64,000 nt of DNA from Posidonia oceanica (lineage: Eukaryota; Streptophyta; Magnoliopsida; Alismatales; Posidoniaceae), in the NCBI GenBank assembly GCA_037176725.1, contig JAZBRS010000013.1:9303001-9367000 (forward strand). The letters are read 5' to 3'. Shown here piece by piece: positions 26,101-38,100 of this stretch. Position numbers and translations under genes: made by a program. Within the stretch, counting starts at the first letter, position 1, and each line of letters begins with the position of its first letter. Below the pieces are notes generated by a model. It ran no database searches, was not told the DNA's origin, and worked only from the letters and a program-made list of their open reading frames with translations.

Positions 26101-29100
26101 CTTGTAAGTAGGGTGGATGGTATTTCTTTTTATGGTTTTTATTTAGATTTTCTAGTTTTTTTTTAGTTTGTTCAGATTTTCTATTTTTTTTTTGTTTTTT
26201 GGATTTTCTGATTTTTTTGGTTTTTTGGGTTTTTTGGGTTTCTGATTTTTTTGGTTTTTTGGGTTTTCTAATGGGGAAAGATGAGTACCTACTTTAAGCT
26301 TTAACCTTAGGGTTTGCCTTGGCCATTTGAGTGGTCCTTACATTCGTAGGCTTGTCCTTTATGTTATGTCCGTGTCTTTTAGAGACTTCAGTCTACTCAC
26401 TAATCCTTACAGGTTTGCCATTTCCTTGACCTTTTTTTAGTCCTTGACTACCTAGGGTTGCTTACTATTTGCCAGTGAGTGAGATGGGAGAGGTTTGAAG
26501 TACAGCAAGCTCTCGACATTAGCTTGAGCTTATGTTCCGCTTGCTAGGTTTGGTCGTAGTGTGCTTTCAATATTCCCAGGGGTTTCTCTTTTTTCATTTG
26601 ACTTTTCTATCTTTTCCTTTGCTTTTCTTTGGGGTTCCCCTCTCTTATTATTTCCTGTAAGTGCCCGCCCATCACTGCCTTCCGGGCTTATGCTATGACG
26701 GTACACTTACTTCGTCTGTTTTCTCACCCCATTTCGAGTACCCGCCCATCACTGCCTTCCGGACTTATGCTATGACAGTGTACCTGTATTTTCGTGCACT
26801 CCCCTTATTTGGGCGCTTTCTAGGTCGAGTTAGGTGCGCTCATTCATCACTACCCTCTCGGATTTACGCTAGGATACAGCGCTATTTAGGGCAAGCAGAT
26901 TTTATGATATGCCTTAACTCCGAGTCTGTCTTTCTCTTACCTCCCCGTGCAAGTGTATGTGCAGATAGGACAAAGTATGGGTCCCTTTAGGTATTCCTTT
27001 TCCTATTAGGCTTCGGGAATGACATCCCCTTCCAACTTAGTGTTAGGCCTTAGGTCTTTTATTAGTACAGGCATGCTGGTCAAGGGTAGTACATTTTCAG
27101 GTGTATTGCATTCCAAGAAGATTTGTCCTATTCTGGGCATTTCCTGGATATACAACAACCACTAAGTAAGGTCTTTCCCAGTTTGGCCTTAGCTTTTCCT
27201 TTGGAGGGGGCTTATTGACAGGTAACACATCCTTGAATTTAAGTTCAATAATTTCCCCTACAGGTGTGGCTTACAACCATTATTTTGATTTTGATTTTAC
27301 AATCCAGCCTAGCATTAGAAACAAATAAAGAAAGAAAAGGAAAGGGAAATTAAATGTCTTATTTACATATTTTACAATGAATAAAAACTGTCCCTAGCCG
27401 GGTTCAGTGGAATCTCGCACTCTCCTTCCCAGATGAGGGGACTTACCTAAGGGGTGACTGTAGAAGTCTGTCCCTTGCATGGAGTGGTAGAAAGGTATTT
27501 GTGGCGCATCCTTCCGTTTTTCCTTCGACTTGCGTCCAGTCCTCGCTTTGTCAGGTCAGAGTCGAACTCATCCTGACCCATCTTTTGTACGGTGCCCCTG
27601 TTGGCTTTGTCCTTTGGTGAAGCTTTCATAAGATTTGTTTTTCTCTTTGGAACACGACCGCAGGTGTCTTCTTGACTATGGGGTTTTGCATTAACCTCTC
27701 CTTCATAATTGTAGTGTGTATAGTTGCCCTTAGTGTACCCATTCCCCTCTGTAGGATCCAGAGGCTTGGGAGGAGGGCTGATTACTGTCCGGGCTGCTTG
27801 AAGGTCTTTACAGAGTGAATGGAGTGCAGCCTTGGCTTCATACCAATCGGTGCCAGCGTACTCATTATAGATGGGCCACCTGTTGTACTAATCTAGGTGG
27901 AGGAGAGAGGCTTGGAGTATTTCCTTCGAAGTTATGCGTTCCTGTGCAGCATTTTGCCCTATTGTGTCTTGGAACACTTGAGAATTTGCTCCTTCCTCAT
28001 ACCGGTGATCATAATCTGACCATCCATCAGGTGGCTCTTCATTGTACAGTTCGGATGACGGTCCTTCATTGCCAGGGTGGAGGAATAGGTTCCCAGTCAA
28101 CCCCTATGTCTACCCAATGATTAGCTCTGACGATGATCACCTCCCATTGATGTTTGAGTTTGAGCAGTTGGTGTACAGGGGATGCGACAACGCCAATCTC
28201 GGCCAACCAGGTCCTTCCCAAGATCAAGGTTTAGCCAGGTCTTCCTCCATCACTATGACCACGGTAGTGCTGGTGAGGGGGCCTATAGTAATGTCCATCT
28301 TGATGGTCCCAATTGCTTCTCTCTGGCTTTTGTCATAGGCTGCGCAAGCAAAGCGATGTTTGGTGATCTTGTCTTCTTCAATGCCGAGACCATCAAAAGT
28401 AGATAAGGAGCAAACACTCTTGCTAGCACCAATATCAACAATTACTCCTAGAAGGGGACGATTATTGACACCAACAGAAATGATTAACAGGCGTGAACGC
28501 TCTTCTGGAGTGGGCAGTTCTACATCTCTGAAGACTATATCAACTAGAGTGGTTGGAAAAAGTGAGCTCGCTGATTCCCTCGTCGTCGTCTTGAGTCTCC
28601 CATCCCAGTGTATCTTCCCAGGGTCCGTCTGAGTCCCCTTCTAACCATGCTGCTGGCACCAGTATTGTTGGTATATTTGGTTCTTCTTCTGACTGGCGGC
28701 TCTAGGTTGAGGTTTGCTTGTACATGCTGGATAGTTGCCAGTTCAGATCGAGCTGCTGACAGGATACCTTCAGTTTCCATATGAGCTATCGCATGATTGA
28801 GCAAGGGATCTTGCTGTATCTGCATCGTTTGCTGTCCCTCTTGAGTTGCTTTTAATCTTGCTTTAAGCTCAGACCTCATGATTTCCCTTCGGTCATTTAG
28901 GTCATATATTTTGTCCTTGACCGTGAAGCATTCCTCCAGTGTATGCCCGTTGTTTTGGTGATATGGGCAGTATTTAGACATATCAGCGTTGGGAGGACTC
29001 GGCCTGGGCCCAGGGAGCTGTAGATCTCCACTCTCGACCAACATCCTGATACAACGCGGAGTGACTCAGGAAATGGCGGCTAGTCTTGCCTCTAAGGACC

Positions 29101-32100
29101 TTTGTAGATTCGTGGTGGAGGGACACTGTTGTAGCCCCTCTGCCCCTGCTGTTGATCCTTGTATTCATTGCTTGACCACTCCTGTTGGGCGTAGACTGGG
29201 TAACTTAGAGGCTGCTGTTGGTGGTATTGCTGGGGTTGTTGTTGAAACTGCTGAGATGACTGCACTTGATATGCCCTTGGCTGATACTGGTGTTGACATT
29301 GAGCCGGCTGCCCCTGATGTTGGACTAGCTGCCCCTAGCATTGTATTGGCTGTTCTTGATAGTGAAGTGGCTGTCCTTGGACTTAAATTGGGTACCTTGG
29401 TCTGTATTGGGGGTTTCTTTGCCCCTTCTGTCCCTACTGAGTTAAGATTGGCGTCACACTGCCCGTGATGCCTTCAAGAGTGTAGCCAGAGGTCTTCTTC
29501 TTGTCTCTTCCCTCAAGCTCTAAGAATGGTAAGTCCTCTTTGTTGCAGAGGACTCTTGCAGCACGCTCGTATAGCTGAGGGTATGTTTGAAAGTCACTAA
29601 CCAGTAACCCCGTTCTAAGGACCCCTGTAGTGTATCGGGTGATGACTTCAACTGCTTGATTATCTGGGATGTAACATTCAGATCGGGCCGCCATGTCCCT
29701 CCATCTGCTTGTGAAAGTGGCAAACCCTTCATCAGGTTTCATCTTTTCAGCGAGGAGGTCTCCTATTGTGGGTTTATGCTGGATGTGGTGGTCATATTGG
29801 TGCAGAAATTTCTCCAACACTATCTTGAAGTCACTGAGATCGTATGCTGTGAATGTGTTGAACCATCTCAGTGCTTCGCCCTCCAGGCTCTTGAAGAAAA
29901 GGTATATAGTAAATCCATTATCATGTTGATAGGGTAGGGTGTCTATGGTAAAAGTTGCCAGATGATTCCTTGGATCACCCATCCCATCATATCTTTGCAT
30001 CTTAGGCATTTTAAACCTAGGCAGCAGACTGAACCGAGGGAACTTTGAAGTGTCAAAACTGACCGGTGCCTTAGATGTAACTCTTACTTCCGTCAATGCC
30101 TCTGAGATCATTTTCTTGACGTTCGATCTTGACATGGCCTATTGCCCTGAACTTGGTACCCTTGAACTTGATAGAATTGTTATTGCTGAGGGGTACTATA
30201 TTGTGGAGAGAGTGGTGAGGGTTGAGCTGGAGTACACCATGGTTGCATGGTTGGGAGTGATGATTGTGGCAATTGGGTTGCCCCTAGATAATGATATGAA
30301 GGGTAGCTTGGTGGGGATTATGTGGTTTGCTGGGTAGAATGGTAGATTAGGGTGTATGGGCCTTGCTCGAGAAAGTTTATGGTAGGACTTGGTGGCACAA
30401 TGTAGGTGCTTCCTGGGGTAGGCGTAATTATTGGGCCTTAGTGAAAGCTTAGGAAAGAAGGTCCATATGTGGGTAGAATTTGTGAATTAGAGGGATCAGA
30501 GGTATTATGTTGGGTCATGAATCGATAGGCTACTTCCGCTTCCCCCTCATTCTCTCCTTTGTAGGGTTGTCTGTCATTGTAGCTCGGTGTTGAAACTGCC
30601 AAAGTATTGAAGAGGAACTTATGTCGGCCTGTAAAACTGTTTGCTTGAGCCATGGAAGTTGAGACTGACATGCTTGAAGTGACCTGGGCCATGCTTGATG
30701 CGGTGTAACTCTTAAACTTTTGAGTTTTGAATTTAAATTCGAATTTTGGATTCAAATTTAAATTTTAATTTGATTTTTGATTCTGAATTCCAATTTGGAG
30801 GCTTTAATTCGATTTTGAATTTGAATTTTGATTTTTTTTAATTCAAAATTTGATTTGAAGCTTGAACTCTGAATTTAGTTTGAATTTGGAGTTTTTGGAA
30901 TTCAAATTTCGATTCTGAATTTGAATTTGAATTCAATTGAATTTTGATTTTGATTTTGAATTTGAATATTGAAATTTTAATTCAAATTTGAGATTTGATT
31001 TTGAGTTCAAACCTTTGAATTTTTAGTCCTAATTCAAATTTGAATTTAATTGGGATTAAACTTGAATTTGAATTTGGGATTGATTTCGAATTTAAATTCA
31101 AATTTCGGATATGATTTTGAATTCGGGTTTTAACTTTGAATTTGATTTTGCAATCCAAGTTCTAATTGAATTTTGATTTTGAATTCAAATTTTGAATTTG
31201 AATTTGAATTTGAATTTTGTATTTGGATTTTAATTCAAATTTGAATTTTGATTTTAAATTCAAAATTTTAATCTAACTTTGAATTTGGGATTTATATTTT
31301 AATTCAAATTTGAATTTGGAATTGATTTTGAGTTTCGAATTCGGATTTGAATGGGAATTTGGATTCGAATTTTGATTTTTAATTTGAATTTGAATTCGGA
31401 TTTTAATTTGGATTTGAATTTGAACTCAAATTTTGAATTTAAATTTGAATTTTGAATCAAAATTTAGTTTGAACTTGAATTTAATTCCTTTTTTTTGTTT
31501 CTTTTGTTATGGATGCTAGAAATCAAAGAATAAATTACAGACTCTAAGAAATAGCTTACACAAGGCTCTTAGAAAAAGAAAATTACAAACTTGATAAAGA
31601 GAAAAGTAATTACAACTCTTGAAATAAAACAAACACCAAATAACTGTTCTGACGTCTCTGTAATCTGTATCACTGATTATGATCCAAACCACCCTGCAAA
31701 CAAGGCACGCCGGCGTGTTCTGGGATGTGTCGCCTATCAAAGGGGCAACAACACTCGTCGCTGTTTTAAGTGGCGGCTGAACAAGTCGCCTCTGGGATAG
31801 GCGACGACAGTCTCTGTCCTTTCAACAACCAGAGTCCATCCTCGACAGACCACAAATCAAACGAAACTAACTAAACAAACAAGTTTTAATAAGAACACAA
31901 GTTTTACTTGTTCAAATAGTTAATTAATTGCTTGATTTAACCTACGTGCTCTCAATGATTGAGTTCTTAGGCCGAGGGTAAGGATAACTTCGTAGGGTCT
32001 AAGGGTCACACAATAAGATTTGACTTTCCAGTACCTCTCTTTGACCTTCATTAGGGTCCACCAAGAGGACCTAGGCGGCGGGTTTGTCTCTCTAAAGAGA

Positions 32101-35100
32101 GGTCCGCAACCCAGGATTCTGTCATTAATGTCGTTTCCTAACAAACCACGAAGCAATAAATAAACACGGAATATTAGAGTATCAAGTATCTACTAAAGGC
32201 TATTATTGACTCAAAGAGAAGGAAAGAGTCAATAACAAAATCTTAAGACACATTAAGTTCTCAATCTAATTATGACAATCAAACACTGAGTATGGGAGAG
32301 CGACTTGCACTGGTCCGGTTCGCTTAGGTCGATTGTTCTAGTTAGAGGGAGATTCCCTCAAGAAACTTTAACTCTAATATCAGAAAAATAGTTTCCACCT
32401 TAGTGGTGAACACAAACAGACCTAAAAACTGTTAAAAAACTAAAATACAATGGACAGGAATTTTTTTTATTTTTTTATGCGACTGCAGATCTAAAAGCAA
32501 CGTAAATAGAGAAAAAAAATTAATGATCTGCAGTGGGAGCCGTGTCTGGATCCAGTCGCTGATGTAATAGGTGCCTACGTCAGTCGCCCCAAAGAAGTGC
32601 GACGAGGGAAGGCGCTGCTTAAACAGGCGGCTGGGTATGGAATTTTTCTGTCATCAGTAAAACCAACCTAGTCGTCAAAGCTATAGACATCAAGTGAGTC
32701 GTTGCCTCAAAGTACTAACGAGATTCGACGCCTTAAGCAGAAAACGACTAGATGCAAGATTTTGTGAACGTCAGAAATAATAAAAAAACCCGATAAAGGG
32801 TCTGGGTGTCGTGAAAACCTATATACACGACCTCCAAACCGAAAACTACACCTAGAACTATATAAAAAAAAATAAAGGAAGGAAAGAGTATGCTCACGTA
32901 GCGCGGAAGGTTGATTCAAGCCGGTCCCACCATGATCGTCACTTTTCTGTGGATGTGGATTTGAGGTGTTGGATGAAGTAGTTGGCGCTTCCACGTTCGT
33001 CGTCTACTTGTTGTAATCGCCGCTTGTCGATTCGTGGAGCTGGTTGACAAGGCACGTGGGGGAGATGTGGATGATGTGGGTTGTCGGTTCACTGGATCAA
33101 CGACAGGATATTGTCCAGCAGCGTCCTCGTGCTAGAAAGCGTGTTCCTTTCCTTCAAAACAAATAGAATAGATCTAGGTAAGTCCGGGTGTAGTAAACAG
33201 ATCATATAAACAAGAAATAACATAAATAAATGAATCTAATACTAATCGGGGGTGGTTTTCCGCATGCATATGTTATGGGTCCTAATAATGCAAAATGAAA
33301 ATAAAAGTAAATTGGAAGAAGATACTTCCTTCACCCTCGTGCTCTTATGATGTGAAGTGAGGAAGTGGAAGCACAGACAGAGTTCCAGTTAAGCTATGAT
33401 CTCTGGGATCTCAAAAGAAAATGGGACAGAGTAGAGGAGTTATGGTTCTCTCTCTTAATCTAGGTAGACCTCTCTAGCTCTCAGAAATATCTACAAGAAC
33501 TCCTAATTCTCAAAATTGTCTCCTCTTGAGTTGTAGGTCTTGGAGCATTTTTATAAAGGTATGGGGCTCAAATGGATAGGATCTAGGAACTTTTTAGAGA
33601 CGAATAAGATATTTTAACAAGTCGCCTATTGGAATGGCGACAAGCACAGATATCCCATTTTAATGACGTGGAAGTCTGTAGATCGGAAAACAGAATGTGC
33701 CACGTCAGCAAGTCGCCATTTCGTCTGGCGTCAAGTTGACGCGGGAATGACGTGGAGGATGAGATTAAAATAGAATAGAAAAGTCTACGTCATCAAGTCG
33801 CCGCTAAAGGTGGCGTCTACTTGAGATATTTTATTTTTAATGACGTGGAGGATAATATATTAAAATATCCACAGAGGCTAGTCGCCCCTTATAGCGGCGC
33901 CTATCTCCTGGAATATTCCAGACTTAATTTTAAATGTAATTTTGAGTTTTAAATGATATATGGCATATTAAAAACGTGTTAAAAATTAGGATAAAGTCTT
34001 GTTGTTACCCAATCTAGGATTTTCTAGAATCTTCATTAATATGATATACGTAATATACCTATATATTTAATGTGCTAGAAAATCGTAGAAATATCAATAA
34101 TTATGGAAAAAATGTTATAATAGTTTATAAAAATTCCATATATTATATTAATGCCTAAGATGACAAAATATGCTGAGAGAGAATGGTAGGATGCAAATCG
34201 CCTGGCAATATGACGACAACACAGACTAGTCGCCTCTTGAGATGGCGACGAGCTGTGTCGTCGCTCATGGAGGTAACAAGCTAGTCTTTTTGTATTTTTA
34301 GTCCTGTCTTTTATATTAATCCAGAGAAATGTGTTAAAAGCCCGAAAAACTTCAGAAATTCCATGAAATCGTGAAAGCATCTTCTTTAATATTAAGATAT
34401 TTAAATCTGTAGCTAATTTGAGTACAATGAGAGTATTAACTCTGCCATAGTTAATAAACTCTTATTAAATAATGTTAAAGGGATTCAAACTTGCCACTAG
34501 TTTGAATAGAATATAGACATTAGCTCTGCCACAGCTAACCGACTTATACTGAGAAAAAGTTTGATGTTTTTAATTAAATCTTGGAAAATTTAGAAAATAT
34601 GTTATTAGTTTTTAGTCATGTGATTTAGGACGTCTCAAGGGTTTCCTATCCTTAATGGACTTTTGGAAACGCGAAAATGAGATATCTACAAGTGTGTCCA
34701 CGGATCTGGGAAGTGATATTAGGTTGTAGAGCAGTGAGAAACTTTATAGCTGCTAACTCTTCGTAATATTCCTTCAATGTATGTGCATTGAGAACAATAG
34801 GTTAATGAATATCCAACTCATCAAGAGCATACAGAGATGTATATAGATATTGAATAGAGCGGTCCCCTTGTTGTAGGAAGAAAAATTGCTTATAAATCTC
34901 AAACATGCGAGAGATATTTTTCTCATGTGCATATGTCTCTCTCAGTGTATTCCAAATTTTCTTGGCCCGAGTGAGGAAAATGATGGCAGCAGCAATATTC
35001 TCCTCCATACTGTTGACAAGTTAACAAATCTGTAGCAAACTAGTCATCGTAGGTGGGATCTTTTGGAGACAGTAGATCTTAAGTAATGTGCTTGTCTTCT

Positions 35101-38100
35101 GGTGAGCGCCAAGGAAAACAGTGAAGGACTTTGACCATAGAAGATAATTCTTCCCATTGAGTTTCATAATAATACCACACAAATTTTGAAGCCACGCATC
35201 CTACGGTGTGGTCGACGACGGATTCATGGAGAAGGATGCCATCACGGAGGAGACCAAAGGTAGCATGTAGAGAGACAGGCAGTCACAACAAGCAGGTAGC
35301 ACAGGACCTCTCATGGCATAGAATACCATGGAGGAAGAAGAGAAATGAATGGAGGAAAGAACCCTTCGGCCTACACAACCGGTGGGAACAACAGCAGGCC
35401 GGTTTTACTTGGGTAGGAACTGGTGGCTGGGTGGCGGTGGCTGAGTTTAGTGTTAGGTTTTTTTATTAGACCTATGCTCTTGATACCATGTAGAGAGAAA
35501 AGGAATAATAGATTGATTATCTTGCAATCAAGGTTATCTCTTATATATATATAGGAGAACACAAATAAACGGATAACACAAAGATCCATATAAGGATCCA
35601 TCTATTTTAACATTTTCCATTTCTATAGGGTTCGAACCCCCAACCTCTTGTACAAGTACAAAGAAGCTTTACTACTTGATCAGGTGGTAGCCTATCAAAT
35701 TTATCATGTACCAAATGTACATCTTGGAGTTGGGAAGTTTTTATCCACCTTTTAAAGTTGTATTTTACAAATTGTGCTTGTGATCTTTACATTATCTGTT
35801 TCACCATGTCATGAGTAAAGACAGACATCTTGTTTAGTAGTGGTTAATAATTATAGCCTGACTACATATTGGATATCACTAGAAAGCTTGCTATCTAGCC
35901 ACTATGATATAAACACACTACACCATTTATTGTTGTTATATATAGTCTTGTAAGACTTTTTCCTATAAAAGCCTGAGATTGTACATAACAGATTTTCATT
36001 TATTAACCTACATAGGTTTATTTAAGCTTATCACTGATGAGAGCAAGGCTGGTTCATGTCTATGGGTATCAAACAGAAGAGGCATGGAATATTGGCCAAC
36101 ACCAGCAGAGGAAAAGAAGTATTTGATCAAACAAGTGAAGCATGGGAAGCGTTCTACATACACTCCATACTCTAAAATTGAGTTGCCTCATAGTTTCGAG
36201 AAACTGTACGTTACACTGTGCTAAGTTAGTATTTGATATTTCTCATAAATTTGGCTACTGAATTAAATATGAGTTCCAGATTTTTTTTTTTTAAATGCAG
36301 CAATAGGTTCTATTAAGTCCATGTTTTCTTGTTTGATAATTTGATGCAAAAGTTATCATGCAAACTGCAGCCTTGTCCTTTTGGCTATCAAATTGTTTCA
36401 TTAACATGATCTTTATTGGCATTGTGAGCTCGAATACTCTTAATCATCATAATTTTAAGTTAGTTAGCTTGTACCAAAATTGGAACTTATGTTACATCTC
36501 TGTTAAGAATTTTCTCCATGTTGAAAAGAAAGAATGAAAGATACCTCCTTTTGGATGTTATCATCTCTCATTTGTCTTCCTAAGCGGTGGACATGCATTA
36601 TTCTTACAAGTAACTACACTATTTTCATCCCAGGATAACTGCATGTTGTGGAAAAGATTAAATGGCATATGGCAATGTCACTTGGCTAATATTCTTGGAT
36701 TGAGTTTGGTTTAGATACAGCGTAACGTGTCTACAACCTTGACATGATTACAACATTTTATCAAAAGTTTTGAGTTCCCTAATAGCTCTGCAATTCAAAT
36801 ACTTCTACAATTAAGTTACCTCCTTTTGCTGTAATACCTTAATAACATCCCAGGTGGTAATCTTATAACAACATCAATGACAATTACTGTACATTGCCTA
36901 TCACAACATCAGATCTTCCTCGAGGAACTCATTATAGATCATTGGATCTTGTTCAACCTCGAAAAAGATGTTGCTAGGGCATTGTGGGTATGAGGACCAT
37001 GCAGGAGCTGCCATATGTGGTTATCAAGAGTCTGTTTGGTTACTCTATCGCTCATATGAAGTTTTCTTACTCAAATTGTTGGCATTCGTTGAAGTTGCTG
37101 TTAGCAATGTTGATACTTTCATCTGTTACGGTTGAACCTTGTTAAACGGGATTGCACTGTGATTTCTTTAGTAAACCCACATAATTTACCGAACATCAGA
37201 ATTACATACTTGTAGTTAAATTCCAATGAAGTTGATTTCCTTGCAATCTAATTACTAGGATAAATTCCCAAACTAATTATGACTAACCAACATACTGATG
37301 AATTTTCTTACTTGATCTTCTTGTATTTTGTCTTGAAGAAAGACAGAATCTAAGAATATTGAGTTGTCATAGGCATGGCAGGAGCAATGTGAACAACAAA
37401 TTCTACTGATAACTTGACCCCTGTTTTTTGTCCTTGTTTATCATCATTACATCAAATAGTTTCTTTCGTGTTGTACTTTAATTTCTTGTTTTTGTCTGTT
37501 TGGTTGTGCTATGTGTTGTTTGTTTGTTCGCAAGATCTTCTGAATTTATTAACTAGTTCTAAACAGAAGAAAGGATATTCTATACCAGACCATGCACAAT
37601 GTGGGTTGTAACACTGCCATTTTTTTCAACTCATTAAATGGAATGGAGTACCCTTAAAAAAATTCCTCGTATATTATTTAACTAGTGTGGAAATCTGTAA
37701 AGGTTTGGAATCATGTAATGAGCTTTGAAGACAATTTGACAACTTTCATTTTGACATATTCAATCTCATTTATTTGTTTATATTTTGTTCTACAATATTT
37801 TCCATGTTATATTGTATTGAATATTTTGATAATTAATCTATTTTTCTTTACTTCAGCATTGTTCATATACTCAGTCATAATTTCCGGAGTGCGACAAAGA
37901 TCATTAGAGCACAGATGAATCTGCCAATCAAGCGAAACCATGTTCTTGTGAAAATCATATATGCTGGTGTGAATGCAAGTGATGTAAGTTTTTTCTTTTT
38001 GGTAGGAACCTAAAGACATCAAGCTCAATTCCCATTTTTCTTCACCCCTTTTCTTCCTCATGGTTGTAGATTTTGTACAATGTAGGTGAACTTCAGCTCA

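Larger units (their letters stand above)
23025..34690 (-). mobile_element. Non-autonomous Gypsy element with gag but no visible polymerase
   Basis: Two long LTRs (23025-24816 and 32948-34690) have TG...CA ends, and an exact 5-bp duplication AGTGT lies outside them (23020-23024, 34691-34695). Reading minus, the interior has a long leader (32947 to about 30692), gag, a zinc-knuckle-like segment, a retropepsin-like site and then about 3 kb without any recognisable reverse transcriptase, RNase H or integrase. The purine tract next to the 3' LTR (24817-24830 on the minus strand, AAAGAGGAGTATC) fits a PPT. The layout resembles plant TR-GAG elements. It interrupts the gag of the Copia element at 13868-35612. 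Confidence 0.88.
13868..35612 (-). mobile_element. Copia LTR retrotransposon split by two nested insertions
   Basis: The ends are two related short LTRs: 3' LTR 13868-14022 and 5' LTR 35489-35612. Between them, reading minus, lie the tRNA-Met primer site (35471-35488), gag N-terminus (35232 to about 34696), a Gypsy insertion (23025-34690), gag C-terminus, protease and GAG-pre-integrase (23019-22147), a hAT insertion (17043-22138), then integrase, reverse transcriptase and RNase H (17034 to about 14100). Removing the insertions leaves a Copia element of about 5 kb in normal order. It fills most of the 27.7-kb intron of the oxidoreductase gene, antisense to it. I could not find a clean 5-bp target duplication outside the LTRs. 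Confidence 0.88.

Noticed and set aside
28989..29468. 159-residue + strand frame
   Set aside because: It is antisense to the gag coding block on the minus strand, which has clear Retrotrans_gag motifs; it is a shadow.
13863..35617. 5-bp target duplication for the large split Copia element
   Set aside because: The flanks TACCT and TTTTC do not match. Either the TSD has decayed or one LTR edge is not exact.
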